From the NCBI RefSeq assembly GCF_900107015.1, contig NZ_FNOI01000001.1:312501-376500 (forward strand): a stretch of DNA of 64,000 nucleotides. Reading direction: 5' to 3'. The stretch's first letter is position 1. Each line of letters starts with the position of its first letter. Position numbers and translations under genes: made by a program. Origin of the DNA: Litoreibacter albidus. GTDB lineage: Bacteria; Pseudomonadota; Alphaproteobacteria; Rhodobacterales; Rhodobacteraceae. A model generated the notes under the pieces. That model did not search any database. It worked only from the letters and a program-made list of their open reading frames with translations, and was not told where the DNA came from. Positions 48,341 through 57,032 of this stretch are shown here, piece after piece.

Positions 48341-48425
48341 AGCACCCACGCTATGTTTCACTCGGGTGCTTTAAATCAAACAGGGTCTAGGATTGACCGG
48401 AGACGCTTCTCCGGCCCGTCTTTTT
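48341..48425 (+). ncRNA. Candidate small RNA or carD leader RNA
   Basis: In the 217-base gap between fdxA and carD two perfect hairpins occur in order: AGCACCC (48341) with GGGTGCT (48364-48370), then CCGGAGA (48397-48403) with TCTCCGG (48408-48414) followed by CCCGTCTTTTT (48415-48425). The second looks like a terminator. No promoter was fixed. It could be an independent small RNA or an attenuator in the carD leader. Confidence 0.45.
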
Positions 48426-48466
48426 CGCTGTTTTAGAAGGGCGTTCCCAGTTGGGAATGAATATGT

Positions 48467-48982
48467 ATGAGCAAGAAGAAACAAGACTTTAGTGCGAATG
48501 AGTTCGTGGTGTATCCGGCGCATGGCGTTGGTAAAGTGATCAATGTCGAGACCCAAGAAGTTGCCGGTATCGAGCTGGAGCTCTTTGTTGTTGCGTTCGA
48601 GAAGGACAAAATGACCCTGCGCGTTCCGACGCACAAAGCCATCGAAGTCGGCATGCGCCCATTGTCGTCGCCTGATCTGGTTGGACAGGCATTCAAAACC
48701 TTGAAGGGCAAAGCACGTGTTAAACGAGCGATGTGGTCACGCCGTGCGCAGGAGTATGAGCAAAAGATTAACTCCGGCGACTTGATCGCCATTGCTGAGG
48801 TTGTGCGCGACTTACACCGTCATGGCGACCAGCGCGAGCAAAGTTATTCGGAACGTCAGCTGTATGAGGCTGCGCTGGAGCGTCTGACGCGTGAGATCGC
48901 AGTCGTGCAAGGCAAGGATGAGCCGTCTTCGATGAAGGAGATCGACGATGTGCTGGTGAGCCGGACAGTCTCGGCGGCTTAA
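48467..48982 (+). CDS. carD: CarD-family transcription regulator
   Basis: 171 residues with the CarD N-terminal RNA polymerase-interaction domain (FSANEFVVYPAHGVGKVINVETQEVAGIELELFVVAFEKDKMTLRVP) and the C-terminal helical DNA-binding region. CarD binds the RNA polymerase beta subunit and stabilises open complexes at rRNA and other promoters. The upstream region has a hairpin pair, and a terminator follows at 49010. Confidence 0.95.
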   Translation: MSKKKQDFSANEFVVYPAHGVGKVINVETQEVAGIELELFVVAFEKDKMTLRVPTHKAIEVGMRPLSSPDLVGQAFKTLKGKARVKRAMWSRRAQEYEQKINSGDLIAIAEVVRDLHRHGDQREQSYSERQLYEAALERLTREIAVVQGKDEPSSMKEIDDVLVSRTVSAA

Positions 48983-49009
48983 ACTGCCCAAAACTGTTAA
49001 TTTTTAAAG

Positions 49010-49040
49010 CCGCTCGCCATCACTGGCGGGCGGTTTTTTT
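49010..49040 (+). terminator. Terminator of carD
   Basis: CCGCTCGCC (49010-49018) and GGCGGGCGG (49025-49033) pair with one G-U, loop ATCACT, then seven T. It also lies three bases from the stop of the opposing cobS. Confidence 0.88.
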
Positions 49041-49043
49041 GTT

Positions 49044-49814
49044 CTAGAGAACCAAAGTACATACCGTCGCGAGCATGGTGATCTCCGTCACTTGCTGTGT
49101 CGCACCCAGAATATCGCCCGTCTGCCCGCCAATTTTTTGCCGTGCCAGCGCCGCGCAGCCAAGTAGTGTCGCGCCCGCAATGATGAGCAGCCAAATCCCC
49201 GAGAGCCCAAACCCGAGTATAGCGCCTGCCGCAGCAATTGCGGCTGCTATGCGGGGGCCAGTTTTTCCGGGACGGCCCGTGAGGCTGGAAAGCCCTGATG
49301 CACGGGCATTGGGCAATATGTTCATCACATATGCCATCGCCGCCCGTGATGTCATCGCGGTGACAAGGATCGGGGTCCAAAGCCATCCGGCGGAGAGCAG
49401 TGCCGTTAGGGCGCTCCAACGCAGCGTGAAGCCGGTAATCAACGCGATGACACCGTATGCGCCGATATGGCTGTCTTTCATGATATCCAACCGGCGCGCG
49501 GGATTCGCGCCGCCCCAGAAACCGTCTGCGGTGTCGGCCAAGCCGTCTTCGTGCATGGCGCCTGTCAAAAGGGTCAAGCCCAGCAGGACCAGGGCGGCGA
49601 CCATGCCTGCGGGAAGCCCGAAGGCTTGCGCAAGCGTTCCCAAAAGGCAGGCAATCACGCCCACGATGAACCCCGCAAGGGGATACGCCCACGCGGCCAG
49701 CGCCGCGTGGCGCGCGTTATCCCAGTCCCGCGCGGGCAGGGGAAGTCGGGTCAGAAGGCCAAGCGCCACCCAGATATCTTCAGGCTTGGCGGGGGTCGTG
49801 TCGGTATTGTCCAT
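49044..49814 (-). CDS. cobS: Adenosylcobinamide-GDP ribazoletransferase (cobalamin synthase)
   Basis: 256 residues with several membrane segments. Conserved: [18 protein letters not shown] with the metal-binding acidic motif, and [16 protein letters not shown]. It joins alpha-ribazole to adenosylcobinamide-GDP (CobV in the Pseudomonas naming). It is divergent from cobT with only 80 bases between starts. No cobalamin riboswitch is visible in that gap. Confidence 0.93.
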   Translation of the reverse strand: MDNTDTTPAKPEDIWVALGLLTRLPLPARDWDNARHAALAAWAYPLAGFIVGVIACLLGTLAQAFGLPAGMVAALVLLGLTLLTGAMHEDGLADTADGFWGGANPARRLDIMKDSHIGAYGVIALITGFTLRWSALTALLSAGWLWTPILVTAMTSRAAMAYVMNILPNARASGLSSLTGRPGKTGPRIAAAIAAAGAILGFGLSGIWLLIIAGATLLGCAALARQKIGGQTGDILGATQQVTEITMLATVCTLVL

Positions 49815-49894
49815 TAAGTGACGCCGTCATTCGCTTGTGTTCGGGACCCTCAGGGGTAAACAGGTGCAACGGTTTTTACAATTGCGAGCGTCTG

Positions 49895-50902
49895 ATGTCC
49901 CAGTTTTCCACCCTCACCGAATTTGCGCATGTGTTGGCGAAGCTACCGGATGCCGACTTAGCCGCTTGCGATGGGGCCGAGCAGCGCAACGGGCAGTTGA
50001 CAAAACCGCCCGGCGCATTGGGGCGGTTGGAAGAGCTTGCAATCTGGTATGCGGGCTGGCGCGGTTCCGCGCGCCCGACACTGGAGGCCCCACAGATAGT
50101 TATTTTCGCGGGCAACCACGGGGTGTGTGCACAAGGCGTGTCGGCATTCCCGTCTGAAGTGACGGTGCAGATGGTCGCAAATTTTGAGCACGGCGGCGCA
50201 GCTATCAATCAATTGGCGAAGGCTTTCGGTGCGTCCATGACGGTACATGCTTTGGAGTTGGACAGGCCCACCGAGGATTTCACCAAGGCCCCCGCGATGA
50301 GTGAGCGGGACTGCGTGACCGCGCTGCAAACGGGGTGGGACGCGGTTGATCCATCGGCAGACCTGCTGGTGACCGGCGAGATGGGGATTGGCAACACGAC
50401 GTCGGGCGCGGCCCTTGGGGCTGCGCTGTTTGGCGGCGCCGGTGAAGACTGGGTTGGCCGCGGTACCGGCGTTGATGACGCGGGGCTGGCCAACAAGGCA
50501 CGGGTTGTCGACGAAGGTTTGGCGCTGCACGCCTCGCGCGATCCCTTAGAAATCTTGCGCTGCATGGGTGGTCGAGAACTCGCTGCCATGGCGGGGGCAA
50601 TTGCGGCCGCACGGGCACACCGCATTCCCGTTATCTTGGACGGGTTCATTTGCACGGCCGCAGCCTCTGTTTTGGAGAAAACGCAGTCCGGCGCGTTGGA
50701 TCACTGCGTGGCGGGGCATCTGTCCGCAGAAGGGGCGCATGGTAAGATGCTGGAGGGCCTCGGTAAGGAGCCGCTTCTGTCGTTGGGATTGCGGCTTGGC
50801 GAAGGGTCAGGGGCGGCTGCCGCCATTGGGGTGTTAAAGGCCGCAGTCGCATGTCACTCTGGAATGGCGACCTTTGCGGAGGCCGGGGTTAGCGACGGCT
50901 GA
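49895..50902 (+). CDS. cobT: Nicotinate-nucleotide--dimethylbenzimidazole phosphoribosyltransferase
   Basis: 335 residues from ATG 49895. Conserved: [53 protein letters not shown] and the C-terminal [14 protein letters not shown]. It activates the lower ligand of cobalamin (CobU in the Pseudomonas naming). The longer open frame from 49835 lies in the divergent promoter region. Its stop directly abuts the stop of the opposing Kef-type gene. Confidence 0.93.
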   Translation: MSQFSTLTEFAHVLAKLPDADLAACDGAEQRNGQLTKPPGALGRLEELAIWYAGWRGSARPTLEAPQIVIFAGNHGVCAQGVSAFPSEVTVQMVANFEHGGAAINQLAKAFGASMTVHALELDRPTEDFTKAPAMSERDCVTALQTGWDAVDPSADLLVTGEMGIGNTTSGAALGAALFGGAGEDWVGRGTGVDDAGLANKARVVDEGLALHASRDPLEILRCMGGRELAAMAGAIAAARAHRIPVILDGFICTAAASVLEKTQSGALDHCVAGHLSAEGAHGKMLEGLGKEPLLSLGLRLGEGSGAAAAIGVLKAAVACHSGMATFAEAGVSDG

Positions 50903-52774
50903 TTACTCAGCCGCCTCAGGTTTTGAGAGGTTGGAGAGCAGTTCGATCTCGAGGTCGCGGTTCAGCTCTTTCGCCCGCTCTAGATAAGCCTCGTTCTCGC
51001 TGACGGGGATGTCGGGATCCCACAACTCGGCCAAGTCAAGCATCGCATGGCGGTCCATGCGGAAGAAGGCGACCTCCTGCTCATGGGCCTCGTGATCGGT
51101 CAGGCCCATCTCTTCCAGTACATACCGGCCAGCGCGCAGAGAGCTGTCGAACATTTCGCGCACGATTTTGTCGGCTCCCGCCTGATAGAGTTCGAACATG
51201 TGAACGCGGTCGCGAGCACGGCCAATGATGGTGAGGTCCGGACGCTCGCGGCGGGCGAATTTAACGATTTTTGTCGCGGCCTTCGGGTCGTCGACTGCCA
51301 CCACAAGTACCTTTGCCTCGGACAGGCCAGCCGCATGTAACATCTCGGGGCGGGTAGGGTCGCCAAAGTAGCCCTTAAAGCCGAAGCGGCGCATCAGTTG
51401 GATAAGGGGTAAGTCGTGGTCCAACACGGTCGTCTGGAAGCCGGAGCTTTGCAGAAGGCGGTTCACGACCTGCCCGAACCGCCCGACGCCTGCGATGATA
51501 ATCGGTTGCTGCTCATCTATATCGTCTTGGGGGACGTGCTCGCGTTGTTCTAGGAAACGATGTTGCAGCTTGTCGTAGGCGATGAACAACAGCGGTGTCA
51601 GCAACATGGAAAGCGCGACCACCAGCAAAATGGTTTCCGACATCTCTGTCGGGAGGACATTGTTCTGCACGGAGAAGCTCGTCAGCACGAATCCGAATTC
51701 ACCGGCCTGTGCCAAACCCAAGGTGAACAACATACGGTCACGCCCTTTGATCTTGAACAGAAGCGCAAGCGCAAAGAGGACGCCCGCCTTGATTGCCATA
51801 ACGCCCAGCGTCAGGCCGAGGATCACGAGGGGCGCGCCCATGAGAACGTCGAAATTGATGCCAGCGCCGACGGTTATGAAGAACAAACCCAGCAACAGGC
51901 CTTTGAATGGCTCAATGTCGGCGGCCAGTTCGTGGCGAAACTCGCTGTTAGCCAAAACCACACCCGCAAGGAACGCTCCTAAAGCTGGCGAAAGGCCAAC
52001 CAGCACCATCAAAGCGGCGACGCCGACGACAATGAGCAGGGCCACAGCGGTATACATCTCGCGCATGTGCGCGCGGTGGACGTAGCGAAAGACGGGGCGG
52101 GTGGTGTAATGCCCGCCGATCACGATTAAAATGATCGCGCCAAGGGTGACGAGCGTGACCCCCCAACCTGGCAACCCGTCGAGCATATGCATGACGTCAC
52201 TGGCTGCGCCTAAGTCTTCGCTGCCGTGCCCCCCGTCTGTTGCGGCGCGGTTGTTCAAACCGGGCCATGTCAACAAAGGTACCAGCGCGAGCATGGGGAT
52301 GACGGCGATATCTTGCGTCAGCAGAACCGAAAAGCTGGATCGACCGCCGTTGGTTTGCATCAGGTTCTTTTCGGTCAGCGTTTGCAGCACGATGGCGGTG
52401 GACGACAGCGCGAAGATCAAGCCAATTGCCAAAGCACCTTGCCACGGCACAGCCATCAGCATTGCAGCGCCCGACACCAGCACCGTGGTTAGACCAACCT
52501 GTAGCCCGCCAAGGCCCAATAACCTGTGGCGCATATTCCATAGAGAGCGCGGCTCCAGCTCCAACCCGATGAGGAACAGCATCATCACCACGCCGAACTC
52601 CGCGAAGTGCTGCAGGCTTTGCGTCTCCGACCCGACCAGCCCTTCGAGCGGCGCGATCATAATGCCAGCTGTGAGGTAGCCCAAAACCGACCCCAGCCCC
52701 AAACGCACGGCCAAAGGCACGGCGATGCAGGCAACCAAAAGATAAAGGGTCGAGGCGAATAGAAAGGAATCCAT
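50903..52774 (-). CDS. Kef-type K+/H+ antiporter (CPA2) with TrkA-N domain
   Basis: 623 residues. The membrane part has about twelve segments with family residues (LFLIGLELEPRSLWNMR, LGAFLAGVVLANSEFRHEL). The cytoplasmic part has a NAD(H)-binding TrkA-N domain (IIIAGVGRFGQVVNRLLQSSGFQTTVLDHD, from about residue 405). This is the KefB/KefC architecture for K+ efflux against electrophile stress or pH. The gene abuts cobT at the stop codons. Confidence 0.92.
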   Translation of the reverse strand: MDSFLFASTLYLLVACIAVPLAVRLGLGSVLGYLTAGIMIAPLEGLVGSETQSLQHFAEFGVVMMLFLIGLELEPRSLWNMRHRLLGLGGLQVGLTTVLVSGAAMLMAVPWQGALAIGLIFALSSTAIVLQTLTEKNLMQTNGGRSSFSVLLTQDIAVIPMLALVPLLTWPGLNNRAATDGGHGSEDLGAASDVMHMLDGLPGWGVTLVTLGAIILIVIGGHYTTRPVFRYVHRAHMREMYTAVALLIVVGVAALMVLVGLSPALGAFLAGVVLANSEFRHELAADIEPFKGLLLGLFFITVGAGINFDVLMGAPLVILGLTLGVMAIKAGVLFALALLFKIKGRDRMLFTLGLAQAGEFGFVLTSFSVQNNVLPTEMSETILLVVALSMLLTPLLFIAYDKLQHRFLEQREHVPQDDIDEQQPIIIAGVGRFGQVVNRLLQSSGFQTTVLDHDLPLIQLMRRFGFKGYFGDPTRPEMLHAAGLSEAKVLVVAVDDPKAATKIVKFARRERPDLTIIGRARDRVHMFELYQAGADKIVREMFDSSLRAGRYVLEEMGLTDHEAHEQEVAFFRMDRHAMLDLAELWDPDIPVSENEAYLERAKELNRDLEIELLSNLSKPEAAE

Positions 52775-52895
52775 AAATATATCCAGCTAGGGACGCCTCA
52801 GCAGAAGACGCTATTTTCAAGATCGGGTCTACGCAAACTATAGCAAGATTTGCGACTTGCACGTGGTTTAAGGTAAGCCATCGCCAAAGGAGACA

Positions 52896-53300
52896 ATGAT
52901 GCTGGCCTCAAATGATATTCCTGACGCCATTTTCCAAGTGTTTGCCTCTATGCCAGCCGATGTGGCGACGACGTTGCGTGCGGCGCGCCTAGATATCTTA
53001 CGTGCTGCAGCGGCTTCGAATGAGGTCGGGCAGTTGGACGAGACCATGAAATGGGGGGAGCCAGCCTACCTGACGTGTGCCCCAAAAACGGGCACCACAT
53101 TGAGATTAGGTCTCATTGGCGGGCAGGCAGCTGTCATGGTGCCTTGCAGCACCGCGATTATAGACGACGCCCGCGCCATCTTCGGCCCTTTACCGGAGTT
53201 GTCCGGAAAACGCGGGCTGGTTTTAGGCGGGCAGCGGCAGGTGTTCAACTATGTCGTCGACGCGGCACTGCACTACCATCTGCGCAAGCGCGTTAAGTGA
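52896..53300 (+). CDS. DUF1801 domain protein
   Basis: 134 residues, complete domain (ETMKWGEPAYLTCAPKTGTTLRLGLIGGQAAVMVPCSTAIIDDARAIFGPLPELSGKRGLVLGGQRQ). The fold is YdhG-like with no known reaction. ATG 52896 has AAAGGAGA before it. The last eight bases overlap the end of the convergent kynU gene. Confidence 0.85.
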   Translation: MMLASNDIPDAIFQVFASMPADVATTLRAARLDILRAAAASNEVGQLDETMKWGEPAYLTCAPKTGTTLRLGLIGGQAAVMVPCSTAIIDDARAIFGPLPELSGKRGLVLGGQRQVFNYVVDAALHYHLRKRVK

Positions 53301-54486
53301 CGCGGGAGCGCACCTTGTAGGCGTCACGGTCCCACAAGCGCCCGTCCATGATATTTTGCAGCGCCGTGACGGCGTTCATGATGTCAGCCTCACCAACATA
53401 GAGTGGCGTGATGCCGAACCGCAAAATATCCGGCGCGCGGAAGTCCCCGATAACGCCGTGGGCGATCAATGCCTGCATGATGGCGTAGCCTTCCGGATGG
53501 GTGAAGGACACTTGGCTGCCGCGCTGCGTGGCGTCACGTGGGGAGGCGAGTTTCAACTCCGGACAGCGGCTTTCCACTTCGGTGATGAACATCTCAGATA
53601 GTTCAACCGCGCGGGCGCGGACGTCGGCCATGTCCACCATATCCCAGACATCCAACGCCGCCTCCAACGCTGCCAATTGGATGACCGGTGGCGTGCCGAC
53701 GCGCATCCGTTCGATCCCTGCGCCGGGTTGATAGTTGAGATCAAACGCGAATGGGGATGCATGTCCAAGCCAGCCCGACAGGGCAGGGTTCACCAGATCA
53801 GCATGGCGCGGTGCGACGTAGATGAAGGCAGGCCCGCCGGGGCCGGAGTTCAGATATTTATAGCTACAGCCCACTGCGAAATCTGCGTTGGCGGCCGCGA
53901 CATCGACGGGCACCGCCCCTGCGGAATGCGCCAGATCCCACATCGCGATAGCACCCGCATCGTGAGCCAGCGCGGTCAGCCGCGCCATATCGTGCATACG
54001 GCCCGTCCGGTAATCGACCTGCGTGAGCATCATCACCGCGATGTCGTCGCCAAGCGCAGCTTCAACGTCTTCCGGCTCCACAATGCGCAGCTCCAAATCA
54101 CGGTCCAGCGTACGAATCAAACCCTCAGCCATATACAAGTCAGACGGGAAGTTTCCGCTGTCGGACAAGATCACCTTACGGTCCGGATTCAGCTCCAACG
54201 CGGAGGCAAGGGCCTGATACACTTTGATCGAAAGCGTGTCGCCCATCACCACGTGGCCAGCCTCTGCTCCAATCAGCTTTGCAACACGGTCCCCAACGCG
54301 GGAGGGTTGCTCCATCCAGCCGGCTTTGTTCCAACCGGTGATCAGCAATTCGCCCCATTGATCGCGGATCATCGCGTCCACACGCTCTTGCGCGGCATAG
54401 GGCAGTGGACCAAGAGAGTTACCATCCAGATAGGTCATGCCCTCCGGCAGGTGAAATAGGGCGCGGGTTTTGTTGAAAATGTCCAT
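53293..54486 (-). CDS. kynU: Kynureninase
   Basis: 397 residues from ATG 54486 (MDIFNKTRALFHLPEGMTYLDGNSLGPLP). PLP-dependent fold type I enzyme; AVGCSYKYLNSGPGGPAFIYV carries the PLP lysine and DLAHSAGAVPVD the PLP aspartate. It cleaves kynurenine or 3-hydroxykynurenine to anthranilate or 3-hydroxyanthranilate plus alanine. The SDR gene is 10 bases upstream on the same strand. Other kynurenine pathway genes (kynA, kynB) are not in this window. Confidence 0.94.
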   Translation of the reverse strand: MDIFNKTRALFHLPEGMTYLDGNSLGPLPYAAQERVDAMIRDQWGELLITGWNKAGWMEQPSRVGDRVAKLIGAEAGHVVMGDTLSIKVYQALASALELNPDRKVILSDSGNFPSDLYMAEGLIRTLDRDLELRIVEPEDVEAALGDDIAVMMLTQVDYRTGRMHDMARLTALAHDAGAIAMWDLAHSAGAVPVDVAAANADFAVGCSYKYLNSGPGGPAFIYVAPRHADLVNPALSGWLGHASPFAFDLNYQPGAGIERMRVGTPPVIQLAALEAALDVWDMVDMADVRARAVELSEMFITEVESRCPELKLASPRDATQRGSQVSFTHPEGYAIMQALIAHGVIGDFRAPDILRFGITPLYVGEADIMNAVTALQNIMDGRLWDRDAYKVRSRVT

Positions 54487-54496
54487 AGGGTGTTCC

Positions 54497-55249
54497 TTAA
54501 ACTTGGCCGCCTGCGATTTCGATTGTTTGCCCGTTGACCGAGCCTGACCCCGCCCCGCACAGCCACACGGCAGCGGCGCCGATTTCATCGGCATTGATCA
54601 GGCGTTTGTGGCGGTTGGCACGCACCATCGTGTTCAGCGCGTCTTCCTCCGACAGCCCCGCGCGGGTCGCGATGTCAGCTGTGTTGCGGGTGACGATTTC
54701 GGTGTCAACGTAGCCCGGGCAGAGTGCGTTAAAGGTGTAGGGTTTGCCCATGTAGTCCTCGCTCAGCCCGCGGATCAATCCGATTAGACCGTGCTTCGAG
54801 GCAGTGTAAGCGGGCGCGCCCTTCAGGCCGCGTACGCCTGCGATGGAGGACACCGCGATGACGCGGCCCCAATCCGTGCCAAGCATTGAGGGTAGGCACG
54901 CTTGTATCGTGAGCATGGCCCCATCAAGATTGGTCGCCATGGTGCGCCGCCAAAAGTCGAGGTCCATTTTATGGAGGCTTCGGCCCTCGGCGATCCCTGC
55001 GTTTGGTACGCAAATCTGGATCGGACCACGGGCCGCGACAGCAGCGTCCACGCCGTCGAAAACCTGATCCGTTTGGGTGACGTCCATCACAAGCGGGTGC
55101 AGATGGTCAGTTGCAACACTTTGCAAAACCTCCATGCGTCGCCCCGTGATGGTGACATCTGCGCCAGCCGCCGCCAATGCGTTCGCTATCGCCAGCCCGA
55201 TGCCTGTTCCGCCACCGGTGACGAGTGCGTGTTTCCCTGAAAGGTCCAT
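54497..55249 (-). CDS. Short-chain dehydrogenase/reductase
   Basis: 250 residues. Rossmann TGGGTGIG at 11-18, NAG region VPNAGIAEG, catalytic Ser in VSSIAGVRG and the Y-x3-K motif YTASK. Classical SDR with C-terminal TIEIAGGQV. 3-hydroxyacyl or 3-hydroxybutyrate type substrates are common for similar sequences, but the substrate is not proven. It is upstream of and coupled to kynU. Confidence 0.88.
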   Translation of the reverse strand: MDLSGKHALVTGGGTGIGLAIANALAAAGADVTITGRRMEVLQSVATDHLHPLVMDVTQTDQVFDGVDAAVAARGPIQICVPNAGIAEGRSLHKMDLDFWRRTMATNLDGAMLTIQACLPSMLGTDWGRVIAVSSIAGVRGLKGAPAYTASKHGLIGLIRGLSEDYMGKPYTFNALCPGYVDTEIVTRNTADIATRAGLSEEDALNTMVRANRHKRLINADEIGAAAVWLCGAGSGSVNGQTIEIAGGQV

Positions 55250-55338
55250 GTGCTCCCCCTGTTATTTGAGGGGTACCCTAACGCGGCTGTGCCGGACGTC
55301 TAGAGCGACATTTTCTTGCGTTGTGACGTTACGTCCAT

Positions 55339-55360
55339 GCAGTATACTTTCGTATACTGC
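55339..55360. promoter_or_regulatory. Perfect inverted repeat in the SDR/pntA intergenic region
   Basis: GCAGTATAC (55339-55347) and GTATACTGC (55352-55360) form perfect 9-base arms around TTTC. It lies between the divergent SDR start (55249) and pntA (55443), about 83 bases upstream of pntA and 90 of the SDR. Probable operator. Confidence 0.6.
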
Positions 55361-55442
55361 GTCTGCGACTTGTGAATCTACCAAAGCGACGATATTGACC
55401 TGACCTGTGTATTAAATTCACTTTGACGATGGGGGACCCTCA

Positions 55443-57017
55443 ATGAAAATCGGGGCACCGAAGGAAACTTTCGAGGGCGAGGCACGCGTTGCCATGACGC
55501 CCGAATCCGCGCTACAAATACAAAAACTTGGCCACACCTGTGTCATCGAGACCGGTGCGGGCGCGATGGCCGGCTTTTCTGACAAGTCTTACAAAGACGC
55601 GGGCGTAGAGGTCGTCAAGACCGCCGCCGCATTGTGGAAGGCCGCCGACGTTGTCGTCAAAGTGCGCCAACCCAGCGAGACGGAAAGCAAGAGGCTGCGT
55701 GACGGGCAAACCCTGATCTCCTTCTTTAACCCTGCCGCCAACGAGGCGGGCATGGAAGCCGCCAAGAAAGCCGGTGCCCGTGTCATCGCGATGGAAATGG
55801 TTCCACGCATCTCGCGCGCGCAAAAGATGGACGCTCTGTCGTCCATGGCAAACATCGCGGGCTACCGCGCGGTGATCGAGGCTGGCAATAACTTTGGCCG
55901 CTTCTTCACAGGTCAGGTGACGGCCGCTGGTAAAGTGCCACCTGCCAAGGTCTTGGTGGTCGGCGCCGGTGTCGCAGGCCTTGCCGCCATTGGTACCGCG
56001 ACATCGCTGGGTGCCATTACATACGCCTTTGACGTTCGCCCCGAAGTGGCAGAGCAGGTCGAGAGCATGGGAGCCGAGTTTGTCTTCCTCGATTTTGAGG
56101 AAGAGCAGGCGGACGGCTCCGCTTCGGGCGGTTACGCGTCCGTGTCATCCCCAGAATTCCGCGAAGCACAGCTTGCGAAGTTCCGCGAGTTGGCACCTGA
56201 CATTGACATCGTGATTACCACGGCTTTGATCCCGAACCGAGAAGCGCCGGAGCTTTGGACTGAAGACATGGTCGCCGCGATGAAGCCGGGCTCCGTCATC
56301 GTCGACCTTGCGGCAGAGAAGGGCGGCAACTGTAAGCTGACCGTCATGGACGAGAAGATCGTCACCGACAACGGCGTGACAATTATCGGCTACACCGACT
56401 TCCCGTCACGGATGGCCGCACAGGCGTCTACGCTTTATTCCAACAACATTAGACACATGTTGTTCGATCTTACGCCGGAAAAAGACGGTGTGATCGATCA
56501 CGACATGGAAGACGACGTAATTCGTGGCGCGACGGTGACCTTCGATAAGGAGATCACATTCCCGCCACCACCACCCAAAGTGGCAGCGATTGCAGCCGCG
56601 CCGAAAAAGGCCGCTGTCCCAGAACTGACAGCAGAAGAAAAAGCCGCCAAAGAAGTCGCGGACTTCAAACAGCAAACCAAGACGCAGGTGACTTTGATTG
56701 CCGTAGGTGCCGCGCTGCTGCTGGCCGTGGGCCTCGTGGCCCCCGCCAGCTTTATGCAGCACTTCATCGTGTTTGTGTTGTCGGTGTTTATCGGTTTCCA
56801 AGTGATTTGGGGCGTGGCGCATTCGTTGCACACACCGCTGATGGCTGTGACCAACGCCATCTCCTCCATCATCATTTTGGGGGCGTTGATGCAGATCGGG
56901 TCGGGGTCGTTCCTCGTGGTTTTGCTGGCGGCGCTGGCGGTCTTCATGACTGGCATTAACATTTTCGGCGGCTTCCTTGTGACACGGCGCATGCTCGCCA
57001 TGTTCCAGAAATCGTAG
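55443..57017 (+). CDS. pntA: NAD(P) transhydrogenase alpha subunit
   Basis: 524 residues, full-length fused form. N-terminal NAD-binding domain (MKIGAPKETFEGEARVAMTPES and VLVVGAGVAGLAAIGTATSLGA), then a Pro/Ala-rich linker (PPPPPKVAAIAAAPKKA) and three or four C-terminal membrane segments (about 415-515). With PntB it uses the proton gradient to make NADPH from NADH. pntB starts 15 bases later. Confidence 0.96.
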   Translation: MKIGAPKETFEGEARVAMTPESALQIQKLGHTCVIETGAGAMAGFSDKSYKDAGVEVVKTAAALWKAADVVVKVRQPSETESKRLRDGQTLISFFNPAANEAGMEAAKKAGARVIAMEMVPRISRAQKMDALSSMANIAGYRAVIEAGNNFGRFFTGQVTAAGKVPPAKVLVVGAGVAGLAAIGTATSLGAITYAFDVRPEVAEQVESMGAEFVFLDFEEEQADGSASGGYASVSSPEFREAQLAKFRELAPDIDIVITTALIPNREAPELWTEDMVAAMKPGSVIVDLAAEKGGNCKLTVMDEKIVTDNGVTIIGYTDFPSRMAAQASTLYSNNIRHMLFDLTPEKDGVIDHDMEDDVIRGATVTFDKEITFPPPPPKVAAIAAAPKKAAVPELTAEEKAAKEVADFKQQTKTQVTLIAVGAALLLAVGLVAPASFMQHFIVFVLSVFIGFQVIWGVAHSLHTPLMAVTNAISSIIILGALMQIGSGSFLVVLLAALAVFMTGINIFGGFLVTRRMLAMFQKS

Positions 57018-57032
57018 GTAGGGGTAGAGATC

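Noticed and set aside
49815-49894. Cobalamin riboswitch between cobS and cobT
   Set aside because: Only 80 bases and no B12-box-like sequence seen.
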